Below are positions 1 to 7,392 of a DNA stretch of 64,000 nt, one piece after another. Location of the stretch: positions 62,001-126,000 of the IMG/VR virus record IMGVR_UViG_3300032246_002821. One strand, written 5' to 3'. Under the pieces are notes generated by a model. It was not told where the DNA came from and searched no databases. It saw nothing but the letters and a program-made list of their open reading frames with translations. Numbering within the stretch: the stretch's first letter is position 1; every line of letters begins with the position of its first letter. The position numbers and the translations under genes are program-made. This stretch comes from a virus.

Positions 1-387
1 GAAAGGGTATAAAAAGCTGATATTTTGTTCTGCACAGTTGTGTCTCATATACTTCTGTGGAAACTGCACAGTCTCTTCCAGACCAGTTATCATAGGAATA
101 TAATCGGTGTCCTGCTTCAAATGATACAACGGGTCATCCGCCAGCGCCACTGCATCCATATTGGCCAGTTCGAAATCGAAAATCCATACATTATGGTGGC
201 CAGAAAACACGCTGCCCAATTCCAGGTTTTCCACACTGCGCCAGATCTTTTTGGGTTGGGTGTGCAATATCACGCTGCTACGGATGCTGAGTGTTTGCAG
301 CAGGGTATTCCAATTACGCCGCTGAAGCTGATAAAATTGTTCATTGCCGCTGGTGGTTATATCGAATAAACAAAAACATCTTATCAT
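1..387 (-). CDS. Conserved phage protein, 3' end cut by window edge
   Basis: An open frame reads leftward from an ATG at 387 through the window edge without a stop (129 codons visible). The product begins MIRCFCLFDITTSGNEQF and runs through a 'WIFDFELANMDA' stretch. It resembles, from memory, a small conserved protein of T4-like marine phages with an N-terminal 'LFDxTxTG' motif; no function is known to me. Composition is that of a soluble globular protein, with no signal peptide or membrane segment. The terminator at 421-442 separates it from the gene upstream, so it either has its own promoter or is reached by readthrough. The start is uncertain because no clear ribosome binding site is visible. 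Confidence 0.65.
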   Translation of the reverse strand, partial: MIRCFCLFDITTSGNEQFYQLQRRNWNTLLQTLSIRSSVILHTQPKKIWRSVENLELGSVFSGHHNVWIFDFELANMDAVALADDPLYHLKQDTDYIPMITGLEETVQFPQKYMRHNCAEQNISFLYPF

Positions 388-420
388 AGGTTTACTTATA
401 ACAGTAAAAATCGCCAAAGA

Positions 421-442
421 AAAAGGGCCTTGCGGCCCTTTA
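421..442 (-). terminator. Rho-independent terminator
   Basis: An 8-bp stem (AAAGGGCC/GGCCCTTT) with a 4-base loop is followed on the minus strand by a T-rich run. It lies 22 bases past the stop of the 464-859 gene and ends that late transcript. Confidence 0.85.
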
Positions 443-463
443 GCTTGCGATATGCGATATCTA

Positions 464-859
464 TTATGATAGTGCTAGTTTGAAACCAGCGTCGAATACC
501 AGGGTACCACGAGCATCGATGTTGTTAGTGTTACCATACCAACCTGAACCGTTACCACCGCCACGAATCTGTGCCTGTAGTGTAGCTGCTGTAGTTGCAC
601 CGTATACACCTTCTACCATCAAACTGATGTTGCCGCTTGATGAGTTTTCAACCTGATAAACCAATACTGAAGCATTGCTTTCGATGTTGTTCAGGATGTC
701 TTTCACAGCACCGTTAACACCCATTTCAGCTGAAATGTCTTGTGCTGAACCACCGTTGTTGCAAATGTATAGACCAAAGAACTTTGGTGCTTTACCAACA
801 AAACTCTGAGCAACACCAACTGTGCCGGCATTACCATTTACGCGATAAAAATCTGCCAT
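464..859 (-). CDS. Probable virion protein, small, glycine/alanine-rich
   Basis: 131-residue protein starting MADFYRVNGNAGTVGVAQS. Small polar residues and repeated beta-prone segments ('VLVYQVENSSSGNISLMVEGVYG') dominate, as in small phage capsid-decoration or fibre-associated proteins. I do not recognise a family. The start is supported by a GGAG seven to eight bases upstream. A perfect T4-type late octamer (897-904) and a terminator (421-442) flank it, so it is a single-gene late unit, which argues for a structural role. A role as a virion protein is inference from expression class and composition only. Confidence 0.75.
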   Translation of the reverse strand: MADFYRVNGNAGTVGVAQSFVGKAPKFFGLYICNNGGSAQDISAEMGVNGAVKDILNNIESNASVLVYQVENSSSGNISLMVEGVYGATTAATLQAQIRGGGNGSGWYGNTNNIDARGTLVFDAGFKLALS

Positions 860-896
860 CTTATTTCTCCAAAAAATTGCGCTTGTACGCTACAAT

Positions 897-904
897 TATT
901 TATA
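897..904 (-). promoter_or_regulatory. T4-type late promoter
   Basis: The minus strand reads TATAAATA, the exact T4 late -10 consensus. Transcription would start near 890, about 30 bases before the ATG of the 464-859 gene, leaving room for its GGAG ribosome binding site. Confidence 0.8.
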
Positions 905-926
905 CCAGATGTAGAATATCGGCTGA

Positions 927-1175
927 TTACTTGCTTTCGTTTATGCGGCGCAGACCACGTGTGAATTTGGCTGGATCTTGCGTCCTGATGCTGTTGATCA
1001 AGCGTCTTTCCAGCTCGTCTGCCTCGGGACCGTCATATTGTTCACGTATGGTATTGATCAAATTAACTGCGCTGTTAATGATATGATTGGCTCTGCTTTC
1101 AATGATCAGCTCAGGATTGCGACCTGTGCCGATATGGCTTAACTCGTCCAATATGCTACGTGTTTGTTTACGCAA
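927..1175 (-). CDS. Small conserved phage protein, TTG start
   Basis: 82-residue, highly charged protein (starts MRKQTRSILDELSHIGTGRN) that should be mostly helical ('ADELERRLINSIRTQDP'). It resembles, from memory, a small hypothetical common in marine T4-like phages; its role is unknown. The start is a TTG at 1175; CGGAG sits eight bases upstream and no ATG is better placed. A late-type octamer (1193-1200) lies just upstream, so it is probably expressed late with the gene downstream. Confidence 0.7.
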   Translation of the reverse strand: MRKQTRSILDELSHIGTGRNPELIIESRANHIINSAVNLINTIREQYDGPEADELERRLINSIRTQDPAKFTRGLRRINESK

Positions 1176-1192
1176 ATGTAGTACTCCGATAA

Positions 1193-1200
1193 TATTTATT
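1193..1200 (-). promoter_or_regulatory. T4-type late promoter (AATAAATA)
   Basis: One mismatch from TATAAATA. The expected start near 1187 leaves a leader of about 12 bases containing the CGGAG of the 927-1175 gene. Confidence 0.6.
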
Positions 1201-1304
1201 GGTTCCTACAGTTATAACAAATTATATTCCAGATCAATTTCATCCAAAACGCCATTTCCAGCGGATAAATTATTACATAGGCATTATAGGCAAAAGAGGC
1301 AATT

Positions 1305-3008
1305 ATGGCAAACGAATTACCAAAGAACGCATTACAACAACTTGAACGATTATTGGCAGCATTTAAACGAACGGTACCAGATACACCAGATTACCAGGAC
1401 AGGCTCGCAGAAGAATTAGATATAATACTGCGCCTGCGATTCACAGATTACTTCCTACAGATATGCGAAGTACTGGCGCTCACCACAGACATACCACATA
1501 TGACCCGAGGTTCGGCCGGCAGCAGCGTTGTATGCTGGGCACTGGGCATCACAGATGTGGATCCTGTCCTACAGAACATACCAGTGGCTAGATTTTTAAA
1601 TCCACATCGTGATGATCTACCTGATGTGGACATAGACTTTCCGCACTGGGCACAGGGCATAGTGATGCAACGAATATTCGATCGCTGGCCGGGCCGCAGT
1701 GCCAGGATCAGCAACTATGTGATGTATCGTGAGAAGTCAGCCAGGCGTGAAGCAGCACGCCGTATGGGTGCCACTGGCAAGCTAAAACGCGATTTCAAAC
1801 TGTCAGATCTGGACATAGATCACTCCGAGGCTGCTCGCATAGAACGCAAGTTGCTGGGCAAGAAACGAGCCATCAGCAAGCACTGCGGTGGCATATTGAT
1901 ATTCCGCAACAGCGTACCCAAGAGCCTGATCAATGGCGAGAATCAGATCCTGCTGGACAAGAACGAAGTGGAAGATCTGGAACATCTGAAGATAGACATC
2001 CTGGCCAATCGTGGACTGAGCCAGCTGCACGAGATAGAGCCAAACATGAACCTGTGTGACTATCCCGAAACGGACGAGGCTACCAGCGCACTGCTGAGTC
2101 GTGGTGATGTGCTGGGTGTGACGCAGGGCGAAAGCCCAGCGATGCGTAGGTTGTTCCGCGCCATACAACCCAAGAGCCGTGCTGATTGCATCTTTGCCAC
2201 GGCACTGATCAGACCAGTGGCCACTACCGGCAGACAGAAGGCCACGTTCTTCCACGACTTCACACAGGGCAGGCTCACGGACAACATCGTGTATGAAGAC
2301 GATGCCATAGAAAAGATCAGCAGGCTCATAGGCTGTGATGCCAATGAGGCAGATATGTTTCGCCGTGCCTTCGCCAAGAAGAACGAGGAGCGTGTGCTGG
2401 AATTCATGACACGTATGGGCGAGCATCCGGACAAGAAAAGCATCATCGATGAACTGTATCAGCTGGGCAACTTCGGCCTGTGTCGCGCACACGCTGTAAA
2501 CCTGGGTAGGCTGATCTGGGCATTGGCTTATCAGAAGGCACATAACCCCAAAGCATTCTGGGCTGCCTGCCTCAAGCACTGTGAAGGCAGCTATCGCAAA
2601 TGGGTCTACAAGAACGAAGCCAAGCTGTCGGGCTGGGACCTGAGAGAGCTGGGATACCACAACAGCATAATGAACGACCCTGTCTGGGAATTCAACAAAT
2701 ATGGCTGGTGGGGAGCCAAGGAATTCCTGCCGGGCTTCTACTGTAGCGAACAATATATGGATCGTTACGAATTTGCCGGGCTCATAGCCAACGGTCGCGT
2801 GTTCAAAGCAGACAAGGGCAAGTACATCACGTTCCTCACTCTGGGCGTAGGCAACGGCAAATACATAGATATCACGGTGAATAAACCCATATCTTATGCA
2901 GATGCCGATGCTATAACCGGTGTGGGCAAGATGCGTATGCTCAACGGCACACAGTATCTGGAATGCCAGATAGTCAAAGCGGTCAAGCTGAAATCTATTG
3001 CTTCTTGA
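1305..3008 (+). CDS. C-family (DnaE/PolC-like) DNA polymerase core, PHP-less
   Basis: 567-residue homologue of the bacterial DNA polymerase III alpha catalytic core. Visible, in DnaE order: phosphate-binding RGSAGSS (68-74) followed by ITDVDP and RFLNP; palm motif PDVDIDF with D107/D109/D111; a KHCGG segment (about 192-196); the third palm aspartate in LKIDIL (D231); fingers GVTQGES and ALIRPV; ADMFRRAFAKK; and NFGLCRAHAVNLGRLIWA, matching the DnaE 'YGFNKSHSAAYAL' region. It begins where the E. coli enzyme is already past its PHP domain, and it ends without the full C-terminal OB/tau-binding parts; DnaE is about 1160 residues. The catalytic triad is intact, so activity is plausible. An AGAGG lies six bases before the ATG. 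It is an isolated plus-strand gene; its end overlaps the convergent helicase gene by 14 bases. Whether it replicates the phage or does repair or another task is unknown. Confidence 0.9.
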   Translation: MANELPKNALQQLERLLAAFKRTVPDTPDYQDRLAEELDIILRLRFTDYFLQICEVLALTTDIPHMTRGSAGSSVVCWALGITDVDPVLQNIPVARFLNPHRDDLPDVDIDFPHWAQGIVMQRIFDRWPGRSARISNYVMYREKSARREAARRMGATGKLKRDFKLSDLDIDHSEAARIERKLLGKKRAISKHCGGILIFRNSVPKSLINGENQILLDKNEVEDLEHLKIDILANRGLSQLHEIEPNMNLCDYPETDEATSALLSRGDVLGVTQGESPAMRRLFRAIQPKSRADCIFATALIRPVATTGRQKATFFHDFTQGRLTDNIVYEDDAIEKISRLIGCDANEADMFRRAFAKKNEERVLEFMTRMGEHPDKKSIIDELYQLGNFGLCRAHAVNLGRLIWALAYQKAHNPKAFWAACLKHCEGSYRKWVYKNEAKLSGWDLRELGYHNSIMNDPVWEFNKYGWWGAKEFLPGFYCSEQYMDRYEFAGLIANGRVFKADKGKYITFLTLGVGNGKYIDITVNKPISYADADAITGVGKMRMLNGTQYLECQIVKAVKLKSIAS

Positions 3009-4398
3009 TGTTGCTGAGCATCTGCTTGAGCCTGCTGCTGTCCACCGTTGCTGATATCTTACCCGGCTCATTGGCCACCACTGCATCTGTGTTGGGCTTG
3101 ACAACACTGCCTGTTTTTAGACTGTCATAGATGCTGCTGCTCTGCTTCTTGAACTGCTGATACTCACCGTCCTCGGCTAGATCTCTGATACGCAGGCTGT
3201 CTATGTCGAATTCCAGATCCACTTTCTGTCCCACGCCCGAACTGCTGCGTGTTTTCATTATCTGGATCTGGTACCTGCCGTGCTCGCGCATCGCACGACT
3301 GGTAAAGATGCCGAACAGGTTATCTGCTGTGTTGATCTTACTGATACCACCGGAAATGTGGCTGTGATCGAATTCCACTTCTTCCACACTGGCACGATTC
3401 AACTGGCTGGCTGTCACAAGCAACACATCCATCTCTTTGGCAAAGTTCCTGATCTCTTCGCTTACATATTTGTCCTTGATGAACAGATCGCTGGGACTGA
3501 CTTTGGCACTCACTGGCATCAGCAGATCCAGATAATCGATCATCACGAAGTCCACACGCTTGCCTGTGCGTATCTGTAGTTCTTTGATATATGCACGGAC
3601 ATCATTGATGGTGCTCTGCGCTGGCATATATTTGATCTGGAATTTACCAGCTTTCTTGCCCAGCATAATCACCTTCATTTCCACTGTTTCCAGGTCCTTG
3701 AATATCTCCCTGGCTGGCACACTGGTCAACATACTATCGATACGCATACTAGTGAGCTCTTCGCTCAGTTCCAGCGTGATGTAGACACCGTTCAGTCCAG
3801 CAAGCATCCAGTTACAAGCGATGTTCTGCATAAACAAGCTCTTGCCTGATCCGGATCCACCAGCAAAGATGTTGAGCTCGCCGCGATTGAATCCACCGAA
3901 CAGCTTCTTGTCCAGGCTGTTCCAGCCAGTGCTGATCTGACCGTTGCTGTCTTTCAGCTTCTGCAATCTAGCCACAGGATCCGCAAAATAATCCGTGCCC
4001 AGATCCTTTGTAAGGCTTATCTGCACCGCGTCCTTGATCAGTTTTTCCACTGGATCGAAATCGCCCTTTTCCAGCAGGTCCGCCGCTTTCAGGATTGCTC
4101 GTTCCAGTTCTTTCTGTTTGGTAAACTCTTCGAACTCTTCCATGAACCAGCTCTGATGATCTTCATTCAGTCCTGGTATCAGCTGGAAGTTGTTGCCTGT
4201 GACAGCATTGATCTGTTCTGGCACCGGCATAGTGGTATGTTCAGCACAATGCTTCTTGATGAACTCGGCCGCAGATTTGAGACTGCGATCGAAGTTGTCA
4301 GGATTATAGATGTTTTGTACACGTACATAAGTCTGGCTGTCAGTGAGCATCATCTCAATAAACAACTTCTGTACATCAGTGCTGAATGTTTTTGCCAT
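2995..4398 (-). CDS. 41: Replicative DnaB-type helicase, gp41-like
   Basis: 467-residue RecA-fold hexameric helicase that would unwind DNA 5'-3' at the phage fork. An N-terminal helical domain (1-140) precedes the motor domain with Walker A GGSGSGKS (180-187), 'VYITLELSEE', Walker B region 'FVMIDYLDLL', and H3-type 'VTASQLNRA'. The C-terminal 60 residues are polar and probably disordered, as in gp41, where the tail contacts partners. Length matches T4 gp41 (475). It is preceded by a strong sigma70-like promoter and followed by convergent overlap with the polymerase gene. Primase gp61 lies directly upstream on the same strand, the usual functional pair. Confidence 0.93.
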   Translation of the reverse strand: MAKTFSTDVQKLFIEMMLTDSQTYVRVQNIYNPDNFDRSLKSAAEFIKKHCAEHTTMPVPEQINAVTGNNFQLIPGLNEDHQSWFMEEFEEFTKQKELERAILKAADLLEKGDFDPVEKLIKDAVQISLTKDLGTDYFADPVARLQKLKDSNGQISTGWNSLDKKLFGGFNRGELNIFAGGSGSGKSLFMQNIACNWMLAGLNGVYITLELSEELTSMRIDSMLTSVPAREIFKDLETVEMKVIMLGKKAGKFQIKYMPAQSTINDVRAYIKELQIRTGKRVDFVMIDYLDLLMPVSAKVSPSDLFIKDKYVSEEIRNFAKEMDVLLVTASQLNRASVEEVEFDHSHISGGISKINTADNLFGIFTSRAMREHGRYQIQIMKTRSSSGVGQKVDLEFDIDSLRIRDLAEDGEYQQFKKQSSSIYDSLKTGSVVKPNTDAVVANEPGKISATVDSSRLKQMLSNIKKQ

Positions 4399-4405
4399 AA
4401 ATTAT

Positions 4406-4434
4406 AATATACGCTTTTTATTGTTGAAAGTCAA
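4406..4434 (-). promoter_or_regulatory. Sigma70-like promoter for helicase gene
   Basis: Minus strand TTGACT, 17-base spacer, TATATT. It overlaps the stop region of the primase gene and sits just before the gp41 ATG, giving a very short leader. The helicase can therefore be transcribed apart from the primase. Confidence 0.75.
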
Positions 4435-5435
4435 AACCATTTGCGGCTGTGCAAATTTATTTTCAATTGATTGTGTTGAGCACTGTTAATTATGCTTCGC
4501 ATAGTGAACAATCTGCCATACCTGGCACAGGCATCAGCAACATCCTTGATGCCTGGTTCCCAATCGGGAAATGCCACGCTCCAACCATATTTTATCGCAG
4601 CGTTAACCATAGCCCTGCCAGCAGCATCGCGATCAGGAACAACGATGATATCACGGTCCAGGCTCTCTATGACCTGTGCTTGTGCGGCGTTGATCTCATT
4701 GCTGCAGACGCCGATGGCATCGATACTGACCGCATCCAATAATCCTTCCACAACGATGACAAACTTGCGATCTCTGGTTTGACGATCATATCCCCAGACC
4801 ATATTGGCTGGATAGTTGCTGAGATATTTAACACGTTTGCTTTCCCCCGCAAACAGCCTGCCGCTATAACCCATGGGCTTACCCTGCCAGGTGAAAGGCA
4901 CCAGCACACGGTTACGCAGACCCGGATCATCTGTCCAGCAGATAAGATCCAGTTTGTCACCTAGCCCACGGCTGTCCAGATAATTCACAGCCTGTTCCAG
5001 GCTGTAATAGTTTTCTTCTGTGATGTGACCATCACAAAGCCAACTGTGGATGCTACGCCCAGGACAAGGCTCCCTGGCTTCATACACCGGCAATTCAGTC
5101 TTTTCTGGCGCAACATAAGCGTCATCGGTAAGTTGTGTGAGAGCGAATAGTGCCAGGCGGTTGACAGTGTCTTCCGCCATACCCATCCACTGCATCCAGC
5201 GGCGCATCTTGTAGCTGAGACGCCTGCCTGGTTGCCAGCCTGTGCTGAAATGGCAGTTGAAACAATGGTAAGTCAAACCACCTTCAGGGGTCATCATTAT
5301 GCCGCCACGACCACGATCATCAGGTCGCTGACCATTGTGCTGGCAACATACAGCATTGAAGCTGGTCCAGCCAGACGGCGTCGCCTTTTTCTTCCAGGGA
5401 AGATGCGACAAGATCTCTACGGTTATTTCCATCAT
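4431..5435 (-). CDS. 61: DNA primase, gp61/DnaG-type
   Basis: 334-residue primase. The N-terminal zinc-binding module shows CCQH (about 30-33) and HCFNC (about 58-62). The Toprim core shows KFVIVVEGLLDA with the metal-binding glutamate and DIIVVPDRDAAG with the DxD. It would lay down RNA primers for lagging-strand synthesis with gp41. Length matches T4 gp61 (342). Two adjacent ATGs open the frame; the first is used here. A sigma70-like promoter (5442-5470) lies directly upstream. Confidence 0.92.
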   Translation of the reverse strand: MMEITVEILSHLPWKKKATPSGWTSFNAVCCQHNGQRPDDRGRGGIMMTPEGGLTYHCFNCHFSTGWQPGRRLSYKMRRWMQWMGMAEDTVNRLALFALTQLTDDAYVAPEKTELPVYEAREPCPGRSIHSWLCDGHITEENYYSLEQAVNYLDSRGLGDKLDLICWTDDPGLRNRVLVPFTWQGKPMGYSGRLFAGESKRVKYLSNYPANMVWGYDRQTRDRKFVIVVEGLLDAVSIDAIGVCSNEINAAQAQVIESLDRDIIVVPDRDAAGRAMVNAAIKYGWSVAFPDWEPGIKDVADACARYGRLFTMRSIINSAQHNQLKINLHSRKWF

Positions 5436-5441
5436 AAACAG

Positions 5442-5470
5442 ATTATAACACTAAAATCACGGTCTGTAAA
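5442..5470 (-). promoter_or_regulatory. Sigma70-like promoter for primase gene
   Basis: Minus strand TTTACA, 17-base spacer, TATAAT (perfect -10). Its -35 lies inside the end of the 5457-6263 gene. Confidence 0.65.
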
Positions 5471-6263
5471 GTATTTTTGTGAGACTACCGCTAGTGGTGG
5501 TGACGTGGAACCTGACCTGGCTGTATTTGCCTGGATTCAAGTTGAAATAATTGGTTCCTGTCAGATTGTTAACACTGACACTGTTGATGGTGAACCAGGC
5601 GTTGGGCAGACTAGTGGGAATGGGATCCAGGCTGCCCTGTGTCTCGATGGTGCCCACGAAAGCATTGCCATAATACTGTACTGTCTCTGTAACTGCACGG
5701 CTCTTGGTGCGATTGTTGACAATGATGACAGGTGTCAGCACCTGATTGGCATCGCTGTATCCATAGATGGCATTGCTGGCATTGTTGTAGAAAGGACCTA
5801 GATTGGGATTGTAACTGGCTGTGAATTGTGGATAGGCTTTGTCGCTGATGTAGCAGGTGCCCTGTGCGTTGTAATTGTCATCCGCATAGGCTATCTGTTG
5901 TTGGCCTTCACCGTTGGTCACGATAACGCTGTAGTTGTATTGGCCTGCCAGGATATCATCCAGCAACCTGCTTTCTAAGACAGTTGTGACAGTGCCTTTG
6001 GCGTTATAAACTATCTGCAGATTACGGCTGAATACCAATTCTTGATTACTGGGATCTATTAGATTAAATACAATCGTACTGTCCAACAGGCTTACAGGTT
6101 TTTGATCTGCATTTTTGATCAGTAACTGAAACTGGTTATCTACGCCCTTGTAGATTTGCAGAGGTTTGGCATACACTAGCTGATTCTCCCTGAAAGGTGT
6201 GAAGTCGGCATTCTTTACTACCGTGATAGATTGCTTATATAAATAACCCAGAATTGGTTGCAC
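5457..6263 (-). CDS. Probable virion/fibre-associated beta-sandwich protein
   Basis: 268 residues, rich in beta-branched and aromatic residues, with Asn/Thr-rich turns. The N-terminal half ('YKGVDNQFQLLIKNADQKPV', 'SLLDSTIVFNLIDPSNQ') looks like a BppU-type N-terminal domain found on baseplate and fibre proteins, in which material parameters sit on a beta-sandwich. The C-terminal half ends in a second beta domain ('KYSQVRFHVTTTSGSLTKIL'). The start is GTG at 6263 with AGGAG nine bases upstream and a late-type octamer at 6282-6289. Late expression and beta content suggest a structural protein; the exact role is unknown. Confidence 0.75.
   Translation of the reverse strand: MQPILGYLYKQSITVVKNADFTPFRENQLVYAKPLQIYKGVDNQFQLLIKNADQKPVSLLDSTIVFNLIDPSNQELVFSRNLQIVYNAKGTVTTVLESRLLDDILAGQYNYSVIVTNGEGQQQIAYADDNYNAQGTCYISDKAYPQFTASYNPNLGPFYNNASNAIYGYSDANQVLTPVIIVNNRTKSRAVTETVQYYGNAFVGTIETQGSLDPIPTSLPNAWFTINSVSVNNLTGTNYFNLNPGKYSQVRFHVTTTSGSLTKILYRP
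6238..6245 (+). promoter_or_regulatory. T4-type late promoter (plus strand)
   Basis: Exact TATAAATA on the plus strand, inside the first codons of the opposing 5457-6263 gene. Transcription would start near 6251 and give a leader of about 39 bases for the 6290 gene. Confidence 0.75.
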
Positions 6264-6281
6264 TTATTAGGACTCCTGTAA

Positions 6282-6289
6282 TATTTATT
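6282..6289 (-). promoter_or_regulatory. T4-type late promoter (AATAAATA)
   Basis: Minus-strand AATAAATA ends immediately before the ATG of the opposite-strand 6290 gene. The expected start near 6276 places AGGAG in a 13-base leader for the GTG-started 5457-6263 gene. Confidence 0.7.
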
Positions 6290-6658
6290 ATGATTTCCAT
6301 AGAACAAATGCTTGAACAATACCCGTTTCTCAGTTATATCAAATATACTCATTCTGACTACATAGGTGTTATACAAAACCACGATACCGATCTCGTCAGT
6401 ATGTATGCCTTTAATAAATTACGTACGGAAGATCACAAGCGTAGATTCCTGGAACAGGCCGATGTCTGGTGGTGGGAGAGCAACCGTATGATACCCATCA
6501 ACATCTTTTTGAAAGAAGGTTGGAATGAATTCCGTTACAGCACAGTGACACTTACCTGCAAAGATATACAGGAACAACAGGGTCACATCGTAAGCATCGC
6601 AAAACTAGCCGATCGCAGGACCAAACGCAGGGTGGTACAGTTGGTCAGGAAGATGTGA
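6290..6658 (+). CDS. Conserved T4-like marine phage protein, unknown function
   Basis: 122 residues from the ATG at 6290 (MISIEQMLEQYPFLSYIKY). The central segment 'RRFLEQADVWWWESNRMIPI' with three consecutive tryptophans is strongly reminiscent of a conserved hypothetical of cyanophage-type T4-like genomes. The basic C-terminus (RRTKRRVVQLVRKM) could bind nucleic acid. Longer in-frame starts exist upstream, but the late promoter at 6238-6245 and homologue length favour 6290. The last 14 bases overlap the convergent 6645-7205 gene. Function unknown. Confidence 0.75.
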   Translation: MISIEQMLEQYPFLSYIKYTHSDYIGVIQNHDTDLVSMYAFNKLRTEDHKRRFLEQADVWWWESNRMIPINIFLKEGWNEFRYSTVTLTCKDIQEQQGHIVSIAKLADRRTKRRVVQLVRKM

Positions 6659-7205
6659 GCAGGTTCATATGGACCACCACTAGCTGAGCATATCCATATG
6701 CGTGTGCCTTCTTAAAATAGTACCCTTCAGGCGGTTTGATCCATATCTCATCATTGATCTGTCGCCAGGTCTTGCCTGCCAAGTACCGTTTGCTGGGCCT
6801 GATCAATGCCAGCACCATCGCCAGCTTGTCCATTGTATCTGTAAAATGCTGCTGTAACAGGTCATAATGACCATTCAGATGGATCAGTTTGCCAACAAAC
6901 TCTGGATCGCGTAGTCGTGACCAATCTGGATCGCTAGCAAGCAACCGATCAAGATGAGCATTATCGTGTATCTGATTATAAACGTGTACATTTAAAATAT
7001 CCAGTTTTATATATCCCAGCTGTTCTGCTGTATGATAATCCATATTACACAAACCAGTCAAAGGATCAGCTGGCACAGGATTCACATAAATGCCTGTGTT
7101 GTGTTTGCTTATGGTATCATCTCTATACATACTGGCTGGTGTGTGTTCTATCAAACGTAATAGTTTGTCACGGTCACCCACATCTATGTCAATGTCAAAA
7201 CTCAT
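6645..7205 (-). CDS. Miniature C-family DNA polymerase-like protein
   Basis: 186-residue protein carrying only the key blocks of DnaE-type polymerases: MSFDIDIDVGDRD (palm DxDxD, D4/D6/D8), KHNTGIYV (DnaE HAGGV-like block), GYIKLDIL (third palm aspartate, D69), VLALIRPSKR, and YYFKKAHAYGYAQLVVVHMN (fingers KSHSAAYAL-like). Thumb, RGS phosphate-binding loop and PHP are absent. From memory, proteins of this size, sometimes labelled 'DNA polymerase III alpha', occur in T4-like marine phages and are uncharacterised. It is the last gene of a minus-strand operon starting at gp62 and overlaps its upstream neighbour by 11 bases. It could be a nucleotidyl-transfer enzyme of reduced function, a polymerase accessory, or a regulator; activity is unproven. 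Confidence 0.8.
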   Translation of the reverse strand: MSFDIDIDVGDRDKLLRLIEHTPASMYRDDTISKHNTGIYVNPVPADPLTGLCNMDYHTAEQLGYIKLDILNVHVYNQIHDNAHLDRLLASDPDWSRLRDPEFVGKLIHLNGHYDLLQQHFTDTMDKLAMVLALIRPSKRYLAGKTWRQINDEIWIKPPEGYYFKKAHAYGYAQLVVVHMNLLTSS

Positions 7206-7392
7206 CTATGGCCTCTTGTTGATCCTTAAGGGTAGGCAAACGATACTCGGTCCAGCCACGTCGCATCATATCACAAAGCCAATGCCATTCACCCTTTACA
7301 AAGACCGGATACCAGAGGAACACCAGCCTCCAGCGCAGTTCTTCTGGTATGCTGTAGTCATATTTGCTGCTGCTGGGATGTGGTCCTCTCAT
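7195..7392 (-). CDS. Small hypothetical phage protein
   Basis: 65 residues, rich in aromatics and charges ('WRLVFLWYPVFVKGEWHWLC'). No recognised domain. It sits in an operon with overlapping stop/start on both sides (4 bases upstream, 11 downstream), which supports real translation. Function unknown. Confidence 0.65.
   Translation of the reverse strand: MRGPHPSSSKYDYSIPEELRWRLVFLWYPVFVKGEWHWLCDMMRRGWTEYRLPTLKDQQEAIDEF

Noticed and set aside
25-369. Plus-strand 114-codon frame at the left edge
   Set aside because: The minus strand carries a better, continuous protein-like frame from 387 through the edge.
1803-3107. Long minus-strand frame opposite the C-family polymerase (434 codons)
   Set aside because: Product is unlike any protein in composition (rich in Ile/Val/Gln/His runs) and mirrors the codon pattern of the strongly supported polymerase gene on the other strand.
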